Source of the DNA: AP-15 sp963703665
GTDB taxonomy: Bacteria > Pseudomonadota > Alphaproteobacteria > ATCC43930 > CGMCC-115725
Assembly: GCA_963703665.1 (NCBI GenBank)
Contig: CAVPFB010000004.1
Span: 124,001 to 188,000 of the forward strand
Direction of reading: 5' to 3'
Length of the DNA: 64,000 nucleotides
Shown: in pieces, positions 46,535-54,949 of the stretch
Position numbering within the stretch: position 1 is the first letter of the stretch
Layout: every line of letters starts with the position of its first letter
Translations under genes and position numbers: made by a program
The notes under the pieces: model-generated
The model's database searches: none
What the model was told of the DNA's origin: nothing
What the model saw: only the letters and a program-made list of their open reading frames with translations

Positions 46535-47787
46535 TCAGTTGGCGTTGCCGGGGCTATAACCTTTTGGGCACGGCGTGATCGTTAGGCCGGGATCAAGCGT
46601 TACGTTGTCACCGCAAGCCTTGTCCAACTGTATTTGCTCGATTAGCGCGTCGTGCAGGTCGGCGCCGTCCAGCTTGGCGCCGTCTAGATTGGCGGCGGTC
46701 AGGTCGGCGCTGTTCAGGTTGGCGCCGGTCAGGTCGGCGTTACCAAGATCAGCCCCGGTTAAGTCGGCGTCCATTAGGTAGGCCGCATAAAGCCGGCTAC
46801 GATACAGCACGGCAAAACGCAGAGAACGATGATACAGAACCACACCTTCAATCCCTGCCAGCGCCTTTGCTGCCTCCGCGCCGCCCGCGCGCAGGGTGGT
46901 CATCGCCTTGTCGTCCCAAACCTTATTGACGAGTGTGCGGTCAGCGACCCGCAAAAAGCGGCAGCCCCAAGTCCATCGCCGGCAAGCCAGGTCGAGCGGG
47001 TTTAGATCCCAACACAAATCCTCGCCAGCGCAAAAAACGCCTGAGTCGGCGATGCGCCCGTTAAGCGGTCCCAGCCACAAGAAATTGAGCCCGATCACGA
47101 GCGCCGGCAGACCAATCCGCAATCCCGAGCGGAGTATCCGCCGCCACGGCACGCGTGCGTCATCGACCGTGTCGAGCGGATTACGGGCAAAGAACCAGAC
47201 CAGGACCGCGAGGTCGAGTAGGAGCCAGATGCGCTGGACATTGGTGATTAGATTACCCTGGTAGCGTAGTGCGTTGATTTGCACCAGGAGCAGCACGGCG
47301 ACCGGAAACACGACGACGGTGCCGAGGAACAGCCCGGACCAGAGTTCGTATAGAGCGCCGCAGAGCGCGGCGTTGTCAGGGCCCCGACACATTCGACATT
47401 AGCTAGCAGTTGCCGACAGCGTTGGCGGTCGCTTTCTAGGTTGACTGTCTCCTGCTCCTCGCGCCGGAATTGTCGTATATTGGCGGCAAGCATGTCGTAG
47501 CGCACCAGCGTGTAGCTGTGCAGAAGGACAAAAACCATAGGGGCAATGACGAATGAAAAGCTGATCGGCAGCGCGGCGCCGATCTGGGAAATCGTCACGG
47601 TCCGGCCCAGCAGGAGATCCTCGTCGGACACGGTAAAAGCGGTTGCCAGCAGGTAGAGCCCGACGAGCAGAAACAGCAACGCGCCGCCTTGGGCGGCTTT
47701 GGCCCCGTCATTTAGGGCTGCGATCAGGGTGTTGAGGTACGACGGCGGCTCGAAGCCACGGTTGGTAGAGGTGCTCTCGTTATTCAT
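46535..47787 (-). CDS. Pentapeptide-repeat membrane protein, frameshifted
   Basis: Two N-terminal membrane helices (GGALLFLLVGLYLLATAF; IGAALPISFSFVIAPMVFVL), a linker RYDMLAANIRQFRREEQETV, two or three more helices (TVVVFPVAVLLLVQINALRY, WLLLDLAVLVWFFARNP, GLPALVIGLNFLWLG), then a C-terminal pentapeptide-repeat solenoid with A(D/N)L units (DADLTGADLGNADLTGANLN...). The frame is broken near 47390; here the shift equals one missing or two extra bases, unlike the single extra bases elsewhere. Start at 47787 lacks a clear ribosome-binding site. Function unknown. Confidence 0.72.
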
Positions 47788-47924
47788 GAGAGCGACTTTG
47801 CGCGCTGTCCGCCGCATCGGTAAAGGCGCCCCACCAATATATAGCTGTCTTAACCCGCTGTCATTTTCACGGCACCGGTTGTAGTGATTTTCCATACGAT
47901 CCGTTCCGCGGTTTTGTATCCACC
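47788..47924. other. Short non-coding stretch upstream of the pentapeptide-repeat gene
   Basis: AT-richer sequence with no gene, leading into the outer end of an IS remnant. Confidence 0.35.
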
Positions 47925-48660
47925 AAATAGAGATGTCACCGCTTCTGCCATTTAGAAATGTCATTCGGGGGCGGGCGGCGGGCGGGCGCGGAGCCCATGC
48001 GTAGCGCAGCGCCCGACCGACGACCGCGGGCACGGCGCGCGAAACCCACCGGTTTTTGTACCGGGCGGGCGTCAGCACGCGCGGCTCGTAGACCGCCTCA
48101 GCCGACTTTGAACAGACGAGGGTTGTGCTGATCGCGACGGCGTGGGGCGCGATCGCTGCGATGCTGAGGCTCGCGGCGCAGCTGCTGCTCGCGGATGAAG
48201 GCGAGCGCGGCGCCGAGCCGTTTGTTCTCGATAATCGCCCCCTGGTCGACCTGCTGGATCTTGTCAAAGGTGCGATAGGCCAACTCGACGCCCTTGTAGC
48301 GGATCGTCAGCCGGCCGTCGGGATAGTCCACCACGGTCACCCGCTTGCCGATCGCCGCCGGGCTTGCTCGGTCGGCTCCAGGATGAACATCACCTTGTCG
48401 TATTGCAGGGTCAGCGCCTGTGAGAGGGTGCGCTCCTCCTTCCAGGCAAAGGCGTCGTCGAGATCGTCGCCGGCGCGCAGCGGCCGATGTAAGTCTTTGG
48501 CGTTCGTCGGCGGCTTGGCAAAGCGCGTGTTGTAATCGGCGATAAATGCCGGCAGCAGGGCGTTGCCTTCGGCCAGGGTCGAAGCACCCGCCAGCCGCAA
48601 TTCCTTGACCAGGCGGTCCTGCAAGGTCTTGTGCGCACGCTCTCCCGTGTTCTGGAAAAT
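47925..48660 (-). mobile_element. Remnant of an ISNCY-type insertion sequence
   Basis: The 3' part of a transposase gene remains (48098-48650), followed by about 170 bases with two AGA(G/A)ATGTCA motifs (47930-47938 and 47954-47962), a pattern I associate with the outer region of such elements. The 5' half of the transposase and the other end are missing, so it cannot move itself. Confidence 0.55.
48098..48650 (-). pseudogene. ISNCY family transposase, C-terminal remnant with frameshift
   Basis: Reads HKTLQDRLVKELRLAGASTL, FIADYNTRFAKPPTNAKDLH, DDLDDAFAWKEERTLSQALT and LQYDKVMFILEP, then after a one-base deletion near 48357 continues as VTVVDYPDGRLTIRYKGVEL, AYRTFDKIQQVDQGAIIENK. These are the C-terminal hallmarks of ISNCY/IS1202-like transposases. 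The catalytic N-terminal and central domains are absent. Confidence 0.75.
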
Positions 48661-48875
48661 CTACGTCCTTGGCCTGGTGTTACGGCGAGAGCGATTGAAT
48701 CGACGCAAATCTCCGGAGTTCGCCGGCCGGAGAAGAACAGTACGGCACGGCCGGAGCGTGGCCGCCCGGAGGGTCAAGGCGCCGCGGCCGTCTGCTCCTG
48801 CGGCTCGAACGGATCGGCCAGGTGGGGCGGCGGCATGGTCGCGGCGGCGTGTTTGTAGACGGCCGTAACCGGCGC
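48651..48875. other. Junction region with a decayed gene tail
   Basis: Contains the first copy of the 25-bp direct repeat. On the minus strand it has a short tail, MPPPHLADPFEPQEQTAAAP plus stop near 48779, whose last residues and 3' flank resemble those after the fusion gene ending at 49897. I read it as a duplicated or recombined 3' end, not a working gene. Confidence 0.35.
48667..48691. repeat. 25-bp direct repeat, copy 1
   Basis: Begins CCTTGGCCTGGTGTTACGGC and is identical to 49853-49877. Weaker similarity extends about 20 bases further left. Together the two copies bracket 1.2 kb with toxin-antitoxin genes. Confidence 0.75.
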
Positions 48876-49205
48876 TCAGCCCGGCTTGGCTTCCAGGGCG
48901 CGGCGTACACCTTCGGGGTCGCGCGCGATGACGGTGAGGTAAGCGCGGGCTGGCTGGTCCGGCTCCGCTCGGCCCTGTTCCCAATCGCGCAAGGTGCCGA
49001 CGGGGATGTGGTAGCGGCCGGCAAATTCCTCCTGCGTCAGACCGAGCGCGCGGCGGATGATCTTCGCGCGCGGCGTTGGCTTCATGCGCGCCAGCCGTGC
49101 CTCAGTCAAAGGTTGCGCGTCGGGGTCTTTGAGCGCGGCGGCATGGAGTTCCGCGTCGGTTAGCGCATCGAAGCGGCTCCAATCATGTTTCCCGGTTTTC
49201 GTCAT
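48876..49205 (-). CDS. XRE-type helix-turn-helix antitoxin (BrnT partner)
   Basis: A 109-residue protein with a C-terminal helix-turn-helix: AKIIRRALGLTQEEFAGRYH, PVGTLRDWEQGRAEPDQPAR. The N-terminal segment DWSRFDALTDAELHAAALKD is typical of antitoxins paired with BrnT/DUF497 toxins. It overlaps the toxin gene by 23 bases. ATG 49223 is an alternative start. It probably represses the module promoter. Confidence 0.82.
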   Translation of the reverse strand: MTKTGKHDWSRFDALTDAELHAAALKDPDAQPLTEARLARMKPTPRAKIIRRALGLTQEEFAGRYHIPVGTLRDWEQGRAEPDQPARAYLTVIARDPEGVRRALEAKPG

Positions 49206-49473
49206 GGTATTTCCGTCGTTCATAGGGTTCGGCCTTCCGGGCCGTGATGATGCGGATGCATTCTGCGCGCATGGTATAGGCGACGAACAAGAGGCGGCTT
49301 TCGACCATAGCAATCATCGCGAAGCGGTCTTCGCTTGGGTCTTGCCCGGCATCGAGCCATTCAATCGCGAACGGGTCTTTGAACGCGTCGCGGGCCATCT
49401 CGAAAGTGACGGCGTGATCGCGCCAGTTCCGAGCGGCCTTGTCGTCATCCCACTCGAAGCTCTCATCCTGCAT
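49183..49473 (-). CDS. brnT: BrnT family (DUF497) ribonuclease toxin
   Basis: A 96-residue toxin: FEWDDDKAARNWRDHAVTFE, ARDAFKDPFAIEWLD, EDRFAMIAMVESRLLFVAYT and RIITARKAEPYERRKYHDEN. BrnT has a RelE-like fold and cleaves mRNA. The overlapping XRE-type gene is its antitoxin. Module looks intact. Confidence 0.88.
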   Translation of the reverse strand: MQDESFEWDDDKAARNWRDHAVTFEMARDAFKDPFAIEWLDAGQDPSEDRFAMIAMVESRLLFVAYTMRAECIRIITARKAEPYERRKYHDENRET

Positions 49474-49538
49474 ATAGTGCGGGATAACCGTAGTTTTTCA
49501 AGTGTTCAATGTAAATTATCTAAGTCCTTCGGACACAG

Positions 49539-49802
49539 TTATGAAGCCGCATTCAGGCTTTTGAGCAGCTTTGCCGGCGGGCCGGCGGTCGTCAGCTCGC
49601 CGCGCCGCGTGGCCTTTATCGCCTCGATGGTTTCCTGGTCAGGAACCAGCGGCTCGAACGGCAGCGCCTTCTCCTTGGCGATCTTGACCATCATCAGGCG
49701 GAAGGCGTCGGACACGGTAAGGCCCATCGCCTCCAACACCGCGGCGGCTTCCTTCTTGATCTTCTCGTCGGTGCGCGCGCGCACGATAGAATTGGCGGTC
49801 AT
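49539..49802 (-). CDS. RelB/DinJ family antitoxin, apparently orphan
   Basis: An 87-residue ribbon-helix-helix antitoxin: IVRARTDEKIKKEAAAVLEA, MGLTVSDAFRLMMVKIAKEK and the flexible toxin-binding tail. A RelE/YafQ toxin normally follows within a few bases, but only 65 non-coding bases and then brnT lie downstream. Either the toxin was lost or the antitoxin acts alone. Confidence 0.82.
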   Translation of the reverse strand: MTANSIVRARTDEKIKKEAAAVLEAMGLTVSDAFRLMMVKIAKEKALPFEPLVPDQETIEAIKATRRGELTTAGPPAKLLKSLNAAS

Positions 49803-49852
49803 CGCTGTACAAGCTCCGGCTGTCGCGTGGCGCGTATTCCGGAAGATCCACC

Positions 49853-49877
49853 CCTTGGCCTGGTGTTACGGCGAGAG
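49853..49877. repeat. 25-bp direct repeat, copy 2
   Basis: Exact copy of 48667-48691 in the same orientation, 1186 bases away, just after the 3' end of the fusion gene. Confidence 0.75.
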
Positions 49878-49896
49878 GGCGTGGCCGCTCGGCCGG

Positions 49897-50961
49897 TCAC
49901 GGCGCCGCGGATTCCTTCGGCTCGACCCGCATGTCGAACGCGGTCAGCAAGGCCGCGGTTGCCGCGTAATTGCCCATCAGCGCCACGAGATCTACGAGCT
50001 TGCGGCGGTCGAATTGCCGCAACGCCCGCGCGTAGGTCGCGCTCGACACCCGGCGGGCGGCGAAGATCTCGCGGGCGAGGTCGATGACGATGGCGTCGGG
50101 CTCGACCAGCCCGGCGGTGGTGCGGCACCAGCGGATCACATCGATGATCTCGGGCGAAATTCCCTCGGCGAGCGCCGCCGGCTCGTGGGCGGCCCATTCG
50201 AAGCGGCTGTCGTGCTCGCGCGCGGTGGCGAGGATCGCCAGTTCGCGCACTCGGCCGCCGAGCCCGGCCTCGTTGCGCAGATAATGGTTGAGCGGGCGCG
50301 AGCGGCGCGACAATTCCGGGCTGTGCAGTTGAATGCCGCCGGGGCCTCTGAGCCCGCGCAGGCTGCCGCCCTCGGGGTCGGCCAGCCGGTCCCAGGTGCG
50401 CTGCCCCTCGGCGTCGAGCTCCTCGCGCCGCGGCAAGGGCAGCCGGCAGCCCGACTCTGGGTCGATATCCGCAGGCTCTTCGGCCGAGGCCGCGCTTCGC
50501 CGATGATGCGCGACAAACACAGCGACCAGCCGCTCGCACCCTTCCCGATCGGCCTCGTCGAACCGCGCGAGCAGCGGGCTGTCGAGGTCGAGCACGCCCA
50601 GCACCGCGCCCTCGTCGACCAGCGGCACCACCAGCTCCGAGCGCGAATTTGGATCGCAGGCGATATGGCCCGGAAACTGGTCGACGTCGGCGACCAGCAC
50701 CGTCTCGCCGCGCGCTGCGGCGTCGCCGCACACCCCCGATCCGATCGCGATGCGCAGGCAGGCGGGCCTGCCCTGGAACGGGCCGAGCACCAGCTCGTTC
50801 CCCCGGCGAAAATAAAACCCGGCCCAATTGAGGTCGGGCAGGCCGTGATAGATCAGCGCCGCCATGTTGGCGGCGTTGGCGATCGGGTCGGTCTCGCCGT
50901 CGAGCAGCGCCGCCAGTTGTACGGCAAGCTCGCGGTAAATCTGTGATTTGGCGTCGGGCAT
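49897..50961 (-). CDS. Fusion protein: GAF/free methionine-R-sulfoxide reductase plus carboxymuconolactone decarboxylase-like domain
   Basis: A 354-residue uninterrupted frame. Residues 1-150 match free methionine-(R)-sulfoxide reductase (GAF fold): LPDLNWAGFYFRRGNELVLG, FQGRPACLRIAIGSGVCGDA and QFPGHIACDPNSRSELVVPL, with the three expected cysteines. After a linker at about 165-180, residues 180-354 match an AhpD/carboxymuconolactone decarboxylase-like protein: LPLPRREELDAEGQRTWDRL, HSPELSRRSRPLNHYLR, RELAILATAREHDSRFEWAA. The second domain lacks an obvious CxxC redox pair. Separately these are two known families; the fusion is unusual. Divergent from the molybdenum hydroxylase gene with 76 bases between starts. 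Confidence 0.85.
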   Translation of the reverse strand: MPDAKSQIYRELAVQLAALLDGETDPIANAANMAALIYHGLPDLNWAGFYFRRGNELVLGPFQGRPACLRIAIGSGVCGDAAARGETVLVADVDQFPGHIACDPNSRSELVVPLVDEGAVLGVLDLDSPLLARFDEADREGCERLVAVFVAHHRRSAASAEEPADIDPESGCRLPLPRREELDAEGQRTWDRLADPEGGSLRGLRGPGGIQLHSPELSRRSRPLNHYLRNEAGLGGRVRELAILATAREHDSRFEWAAHEPAALAEGISPEIIDVIRWCRTTAGLVEPDAIVIDLAREIFAARRVSSATYARALRQFDRRKLVDLVALMGNYAATAALLTAFDMRVEPKESAAP

Positions 50962-51037
50962 CCCGATTTCCGTCCTGCTGCGGCGCGGTTGGCGATATCC
51001 TGACGCAAACCGACGCGGATGTGCAAAGGGGTGACCC

Positions 51038-53392
51038 ATGAACGATGTCATTGATCCGATCGCTTTTGGGATCGACGAGAAATTCGCCATCGGCCAGCCG
51101 GTGCCGCGCTCCGAGGACCCGGTCTTGCTGCGCGGCGAGGGCCACTACTCGGACGACATCAACCTGCCCCAACAGGCCTATGCGGTGATGGTGCGCAGCC
51201 CTTATGCCCACGGGATCATCCGCGGCATCGACACCGCCGCGGCGCGCCAGATGCCGGGGGTGCTCGCGATCTATACCGCCGCCGATCTGGCGCAGGGCGG
51301 CATTGGCCCATTGCCGGCGCGCCAGGTCATGAACAATCGCGACGGCACGCCGATGCTGACCCCGGTCCATTACGCGCTCGCCACCGACAAGGTCCGGCAT
51401 GTCGGCGAGGCGGTCGCCGCGGTGATCGCCGAAACCGTCGCCGCCGCCAAGGATGCGGCCGAGATGGTCGCGCTCGACATCGACCCGTTGCCGGCGGTGA
51501 CCGAGCCGGCGCTGGCCGGCGCCGCCGACGCGCCGCAGCTCTACGACGAGGTCCCGGGCAATGTCGGGCTCGATTTCCATTATGGCGACTTAGACAGGGT
51601 CGCCGCCGCCTTTGCCGGCGCCGCCCATGTCACCCGGCTGGTGCTGCGCAACAACCGCATCGTCGTCAACCCGATGGAGCCGCGCGCCGCGGTCGCCGAA
51701 TACGATTCCAAGCGCCGGCATTGGACGCTCCATGTCGGCTGCCAGGGAGTGTTCGGCTTTCGCAACTACGTCGCCCAGGTGCTCGGCGTCGGCCGCGACC
51801 AATTGCGCATCCTGACCGACCGGGTCGGCGGCTCGTTCGGCATGAAGCAGCCGACCTATGCCGAATATTACTGCATCCTCCACGCCGCGCGTGAATTCGG
51901 CCGCCCGGTCAAATGGACCGACGAGCGCTCGGGCAGCTTTGTCTCGGACAGCCACGGCCGCGACGCCGAGATGACCGCCGAATTGGCGCTCGACGGCCAC
52001 GGCAATTTCCTGGCGGTGCGCCTCACCGGCTACGGCAATCTCGGCTCGACCTACGGCGCCCCCGGCCCGGCGACGCGCAACGCGGTCAGGAACACGCTCG
52101 GCGTCTACAAAACCCCGCTGATCGAGGTCTCGACCAAATGCACCTTCACCAACACGACGCCGGTCGGCGCCTACCGCGGCGCCGGGCGCCCCGAGGCCAA
52201 CTACTATATGGAGCGGCTCGTCGACACCGCCGCGGCCGAGATGGGCATCGACCGGGTCGAGCTGCGCCGGCGCAATCACATTCCGCCGCAGGCGATGCCG
52301 TACAAGAGCCCGAACGGCACAACCTATGACAGCGGCGAGTTCACGGCACTGCTCGACCAGGCCCTGGCGCTCGCTGATTGGGACGGGTTCGCCGCCCGCA
52401 AGGAAGAGAGCCGGGCGCGCGGAAGGCTGCGCGGGCGCGGCGTCAGCGATTATCTCGAATTGACCGGCCCGCCCGGCCGCGAGATGGGCGGCATCCGCTT
52501 TGAACCCAATGGCGATGTGACGATCATCACCGGCACCCTCGATTACGGCCAGGGCCACGCCTCGCCCTTTGCCCAGGTGCTGGCGACAAGGCTCGGCATC
52601 CCGTTCCGGCGCATTCGCCTCGTGCAGGGCGACAGCGACGAATTGATCGCCGGCGGCGGCACCGGCGGCTCGAAATCGATGATGACCAGCGGCACCGCGA
52701 TCGTCGAGGCCGGCGACAAGGTCGTCGAGGCCGGAAGGCAAATCGCGGCCCATGTGCTCGAGGCCGCAGCCGCCGACATCGAGTTCCGCCCCGGCCGGTT
52801 CGTGATCGCCGGCACCGACCGCTCGGTCGGCATCATGGAGCTTGCGGCCAAGATCCATGCCGGCCTCGAGCTGCCGCCCGGCCTGCCGCAGAGCCTCGAC
52901 GTCGCCAACATCTCCAACGGCCCGCCTTCGGCCTTCCCCAATGGCTGCCACATCGCCGAGGTCGAGATCGATCCGGGGACCGGAATGGCGGAAGTGGTGC
53001 GCTACAGCTTCGTCAACGATTTCGGCGTGGTCATCAACCCATTGCTGGTCGCCGGCCAGGCGCATGGCGGCATCGTCCAGGGCATCGGCCAGGCCTTGCG
53101 CGAGCGCACCGTCTACGACGCCCAAGGCCAATTGCTGACCGGCTCGTACATGGATTACGCGATGCCGCGCGCCGAAGACGCGCCGTTGTTCGCGAGCGAA
53201 AGTCACCCGGTCCCGGCCAAGACCAATCCATTGGGCGCCAAAGGCTGCGGCGAAGCCGGCTGCGCCGGCGCCCTCCCCTCGGTCATGAACGCGCTCCTCG
53301 ACGCCCTCTCCGCCTACAACATCCGCCACCTCGACATGCCCGCCACCGCCGAGCGCATCTGGCGCGCGATCCGCGAGGCGCGCGGCGGTTGA
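51038..53392 (+). CDS. Xanthine dehydrogenase family molybdopterin-binding subunit
   Basis: A 784-residue large subunit of the molybdenum hydroxylase family. N-terminal VPRSEDPVLLRGEGHYSDD, cofactor regions LTDRVGGSFGMKQPTYAEYY, VGAYRGAGRPEANYYMERLV, GTLDYGQGHASPFAQVLATR, GGGTGGSKSMMTSG and the catalytic Glu in LGAKGCGEAGCAGALPS. The AYRCSFR loop of true CO dehydrogenase is absent, so it is a CoxL-like enzyme of unknown substrate. The FAD and 2Fe-2S subunits are not adjacent. Confidence 0.92.
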   Translation: MNDVIDPIAFGIDEKFAIGQPVPRSEDPVLLRGEGHYSDDINLPQQAYAVMVRSPYAHGIIRGIDTAAARQMPGVLAIYTAADLAQGGIGPLPARQVMNNRDGTPMLTPVHYALATDKVRHVGEAVAAVIAETVAAAKDAAEMVALDIDPLPAVTEPALAGAADAPQLYDEVPGNVGLDFHYGDLDRVAAAFAGAAHVTRLVLRNNRIVVNPMEPRAAVAEYDSKRRHWTLHVGCQGVFGFRNYVAQVLGVGRDQLRILTDRVGGSFGMKQPTYAEYYCILHAAREFGRPVKWTDERSGSFVSDSHGRDAEMTAELALDGHGNFLAVRLTGYGNLGSTYGAPGPATRNAVRNTLGVYKTPLIEVSTKCTFTNTTPVGAYRGAGRPEANYYMERLVDTAAAEMGIDRVELRRRNHIPPQAMPYKSPNGTTYDSGEFTALLDQALALADWDGFAARKEESRARGRLRGRGVSDYLELTGPPGREMGGIRFEPNGDVTIITGTLDYGQGHASPFAQVLATRLGIPFRRIRLVQGDSDELIAGGGTGGSKSMMTSGTAIVEAGDKVVEAGRQIAAHVLEAAAADIEFRPGRFVIAGTDRSVGIMELAAKIHAGLELPPGLPQSLDVANISNGPPSAFPNGCHIAEVEIDPGTGMAEVVRYSFVNDFGVVINPLLVAGQAHGGIVQGIGQALRERTVYDAQGQLLTGSYMDYAMPRAEDAPLFASESHPVPAKTNPLGAKGCGEAGCAGALPSVMNALLDALSAYNIRHLDMPATAERIWRAIREARGG

Positions 53393-53458
53393 TGCTCCGA
53401 CGCATTCAGACCGTTCGGCGCGCCGACGGGAATGCCCCACTGAGATGCTTGGCTTGGC

Positions 53459-53480
53459 GATAGGACAAAAATATCCTATC
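53459..53480. promoter_or_regulatory. Inverted repeat operator upstream of hicA
   Basis: GATAGGA (53459-53465) and TCCTATC (53474-53480) are perfect 7-bp arms around an A-rich centre (CAAAAATA), 9 bases before the hicA start and in an AT-rich patch. HicB antitoxins with a DNA-binding C-terminus autoregulate from such sites; this role is inferred. Confidence 0.6.
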
Positions 53481-53489
53481 TAGCCGCGA

Positions 53490-53705
53490 GTGGCCGGAAA
53501 CGAGCTGCTCCGCCGGCTCAGGCGACTCGGCAACGAACGCGGGGTCGCGGTGCGGCTTGACGAGCTGAAGGGCAAGGGCAGCCACGCCGCCCTTTACTAT
53601 GGCTCGCGCCGGACGACGCTGAAAGACCGTCGCAAGGAAATTGGCCTTGGTCTGTTGCGGGCAATGTTGCGCCAGCTCGGCCTCAGCCCCCGCGATCTGG
53701 AATAG
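53490..53705 (+). CDS. hicA: HicA family mRNA interferase toxin
   Basis: A 71-residue double-stranded RNA-binding-fold toxin: NELLRRLRRLGNERGVAVRL, then GKGSHAALYYGSRRTTLKDR with the catalytic His in KGSH, and GLLRAMLRQLGLSPRDL. Starts at GTG 53490. HicB follows 15 bases later. Confidence 0.87.
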   Translation: MAGNELLRRLRRLGNERGVAVRLDELKGKGSHAALYYGSRRTTLKDRRKEIGLGLLRAMLRQLGLSPRDLE

Positions 53706-53720
53706 GAGAGCGATGCGGGA

Positions 53721-54167
53721 ATGATTCGAATGCCTTACAGCTACCCAGCCCGGCTGGTGCCGGACGAAGAGGGGCGTCTCGTCGTCCATTTTCCAGATTT
53801 GCCGGAGGCCCTGACCGACGGCGCCGATCAGGCCGAAGCACTGAGCGAGGCCGCCGATTGCTTGTCGACGGCGCTCGGCGCCCGTATTTCGATCGGCGAG
53901 GACATTCCGCCGCCGAGCCGGCTGCGCCGCGGCCAGCATTGGGTCTCGCCCGATCCGACCACGGCGCTGAAGGTGGCGCTCTACAGCGCCCTGCGCACGC
54001 GGCGGATGACCGTCGCGGATCTCGCCCGCCGGCTCGACATCGACCACCGGCAGGCGGCGCGTCTCGTTGACCCGCGCGCCGCCAGCAAGCTGACCAGCCT
54101 CGAAGCGGCGCTGTCGGCGCTCGGCTACGCGATCGCGATCGAGGTGCACGAAAAGCCCGCGGCATGA
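53721..54167 (+). CDS. hicB: HicB family antitoxin with C-terminal helix-turn-helix
   Basis: A 148-residue antitoxin. N-terminal partial RNase-H-like domain: SYPARLVPDEEGRLVVHFPD, LPEALTDGADQAEALSEAAD. C-terminal DNA-binding part: RTRRMTVADLARRLDIDHRQ, AARLVDPRAASKLTSLEAAL. It should bind HicA and the operator upstream of hicA. Confidence 0.9.
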   Translation: MIRMPYSYPARLVPDEEGRLVVHFPDLPEALTDGADQAEALSEAADCLSTALGARISIGEDIPPPSRLRRGQHWVSPDPTTALKVALYSALRTRRMTVADLARRLDIDHRQAARLVDPRAASKLTSLEAALSALGYAIAIEVHEKPAA

Positions 54168-54221
54168 TCGCCACCCGCGCCCCCGCTCCGGGGCGGGTGC
54201 GGGGCAGCGCGGTCCCGGTCG

Positions 54222-54854
54222 CTATTGCGCGCGGGTGTAGCGGCGGCAGATGAAGCGCAGGTGGTCGCGGAAGTGGGGGCGCAGCTTTTGCGTCCAGGGC
54301 GTGTCGGCGGCTTTGCGCCAGGCCTCCGAGCGCACCACCTCGGGCGAATTGAGGTGGTAGAGGGCGACGTAGCGCTGGGTCCCGCCGGTGCCGCGATAGC
54401 GGCGCGCGCACACGGTGCCGGGCACCGAGCCCAAGGCCGGGATATGCTCGGTGTTGTACCATTCGTTGAATTCGTGCTCGTGCTCGGGGGCGACGTTCAT
54501 GCCCACCAGCAGGAGGCCGCCCGCATCGCGCGGCGCTGCGCGGTCGCCGGGGAATACTTGCTCGCCCTCGTAGCGCAGCAGCCCCTTGCGGAATTTGGCG
54601 GTGCGCTTGGTCCAGGGCGAGCCGTTGTCGCCGCCGACCGCCATATAGGCCGGGCTGCGCAGCACCTCGACATTGTCGAGGTCGTAGGTCGCCACCGAAA
54701 TCTTCGGGTTGTCGGTGCCGATCCAGCGCTCGGCGTTCAGAAACCCCGGCACCCGCAGCCGCTCGGGGACGTGCTCGAGATCGTACCAGTCGTGGAATTC
54801 GTCCTCGGGGGCGGCCGAGAAATCCATCGCCGCGATCAGAATGCCCTTCGCCAT
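54222..54854 (-). CDS. Tandem dimeric alpha/beta-barrel (EthD-like) protein
   Basis: A 210-residue protein made of two similar halves: FSAAPEDEFHDWYDLEHVPE RLRVPGF in the first and VAPEHEHEFNEWYNTEHIPA in the second. Each half resembles an EthD/DUF4286-type stress-responsive barrel, in which the W-Y-x-x-E-H motif lines the pocket. Function unknown; such proteins often accompany aromatic or steroid catabolism. Start 54854 has GGGAGGAAG upstream. Confidence 0.7.
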   Translation of the reverse strand: MAKGILIAAMDFSAAPEDEFHDWYDLEHVPERLRVPGFLNAERWIGTDNPKISVATYDLDNVEVLRSPAYMAVGGDNGSPWTKRTAKFRKGLLRYEGEQVFPGDRAAPRDAGGLLLVGMNVAPEHEHEFNEWYNTEHIPALGSVPGTVCARRYRGTGGTQRYVALYHLNSPEVVRSEAWRKAADTPWTQKLRPHFRDHLRFICRRYTRAQ

Positions 54855-54949
54855 CGCTTCCTCCCGAATGGTCGCCCGAATGATCAAGGGTCATCATCCC
54901 CGAGACCGGCGGCTGTTGCCAGCAATTCCCGCCGGCAAGCTCCACAGGC

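Noticed and set aside
48667..49877. Phage-type att sites
   Set aside because: No integrase gene between or near the 25-bp repeats, and the repeats are not at a tRNA.
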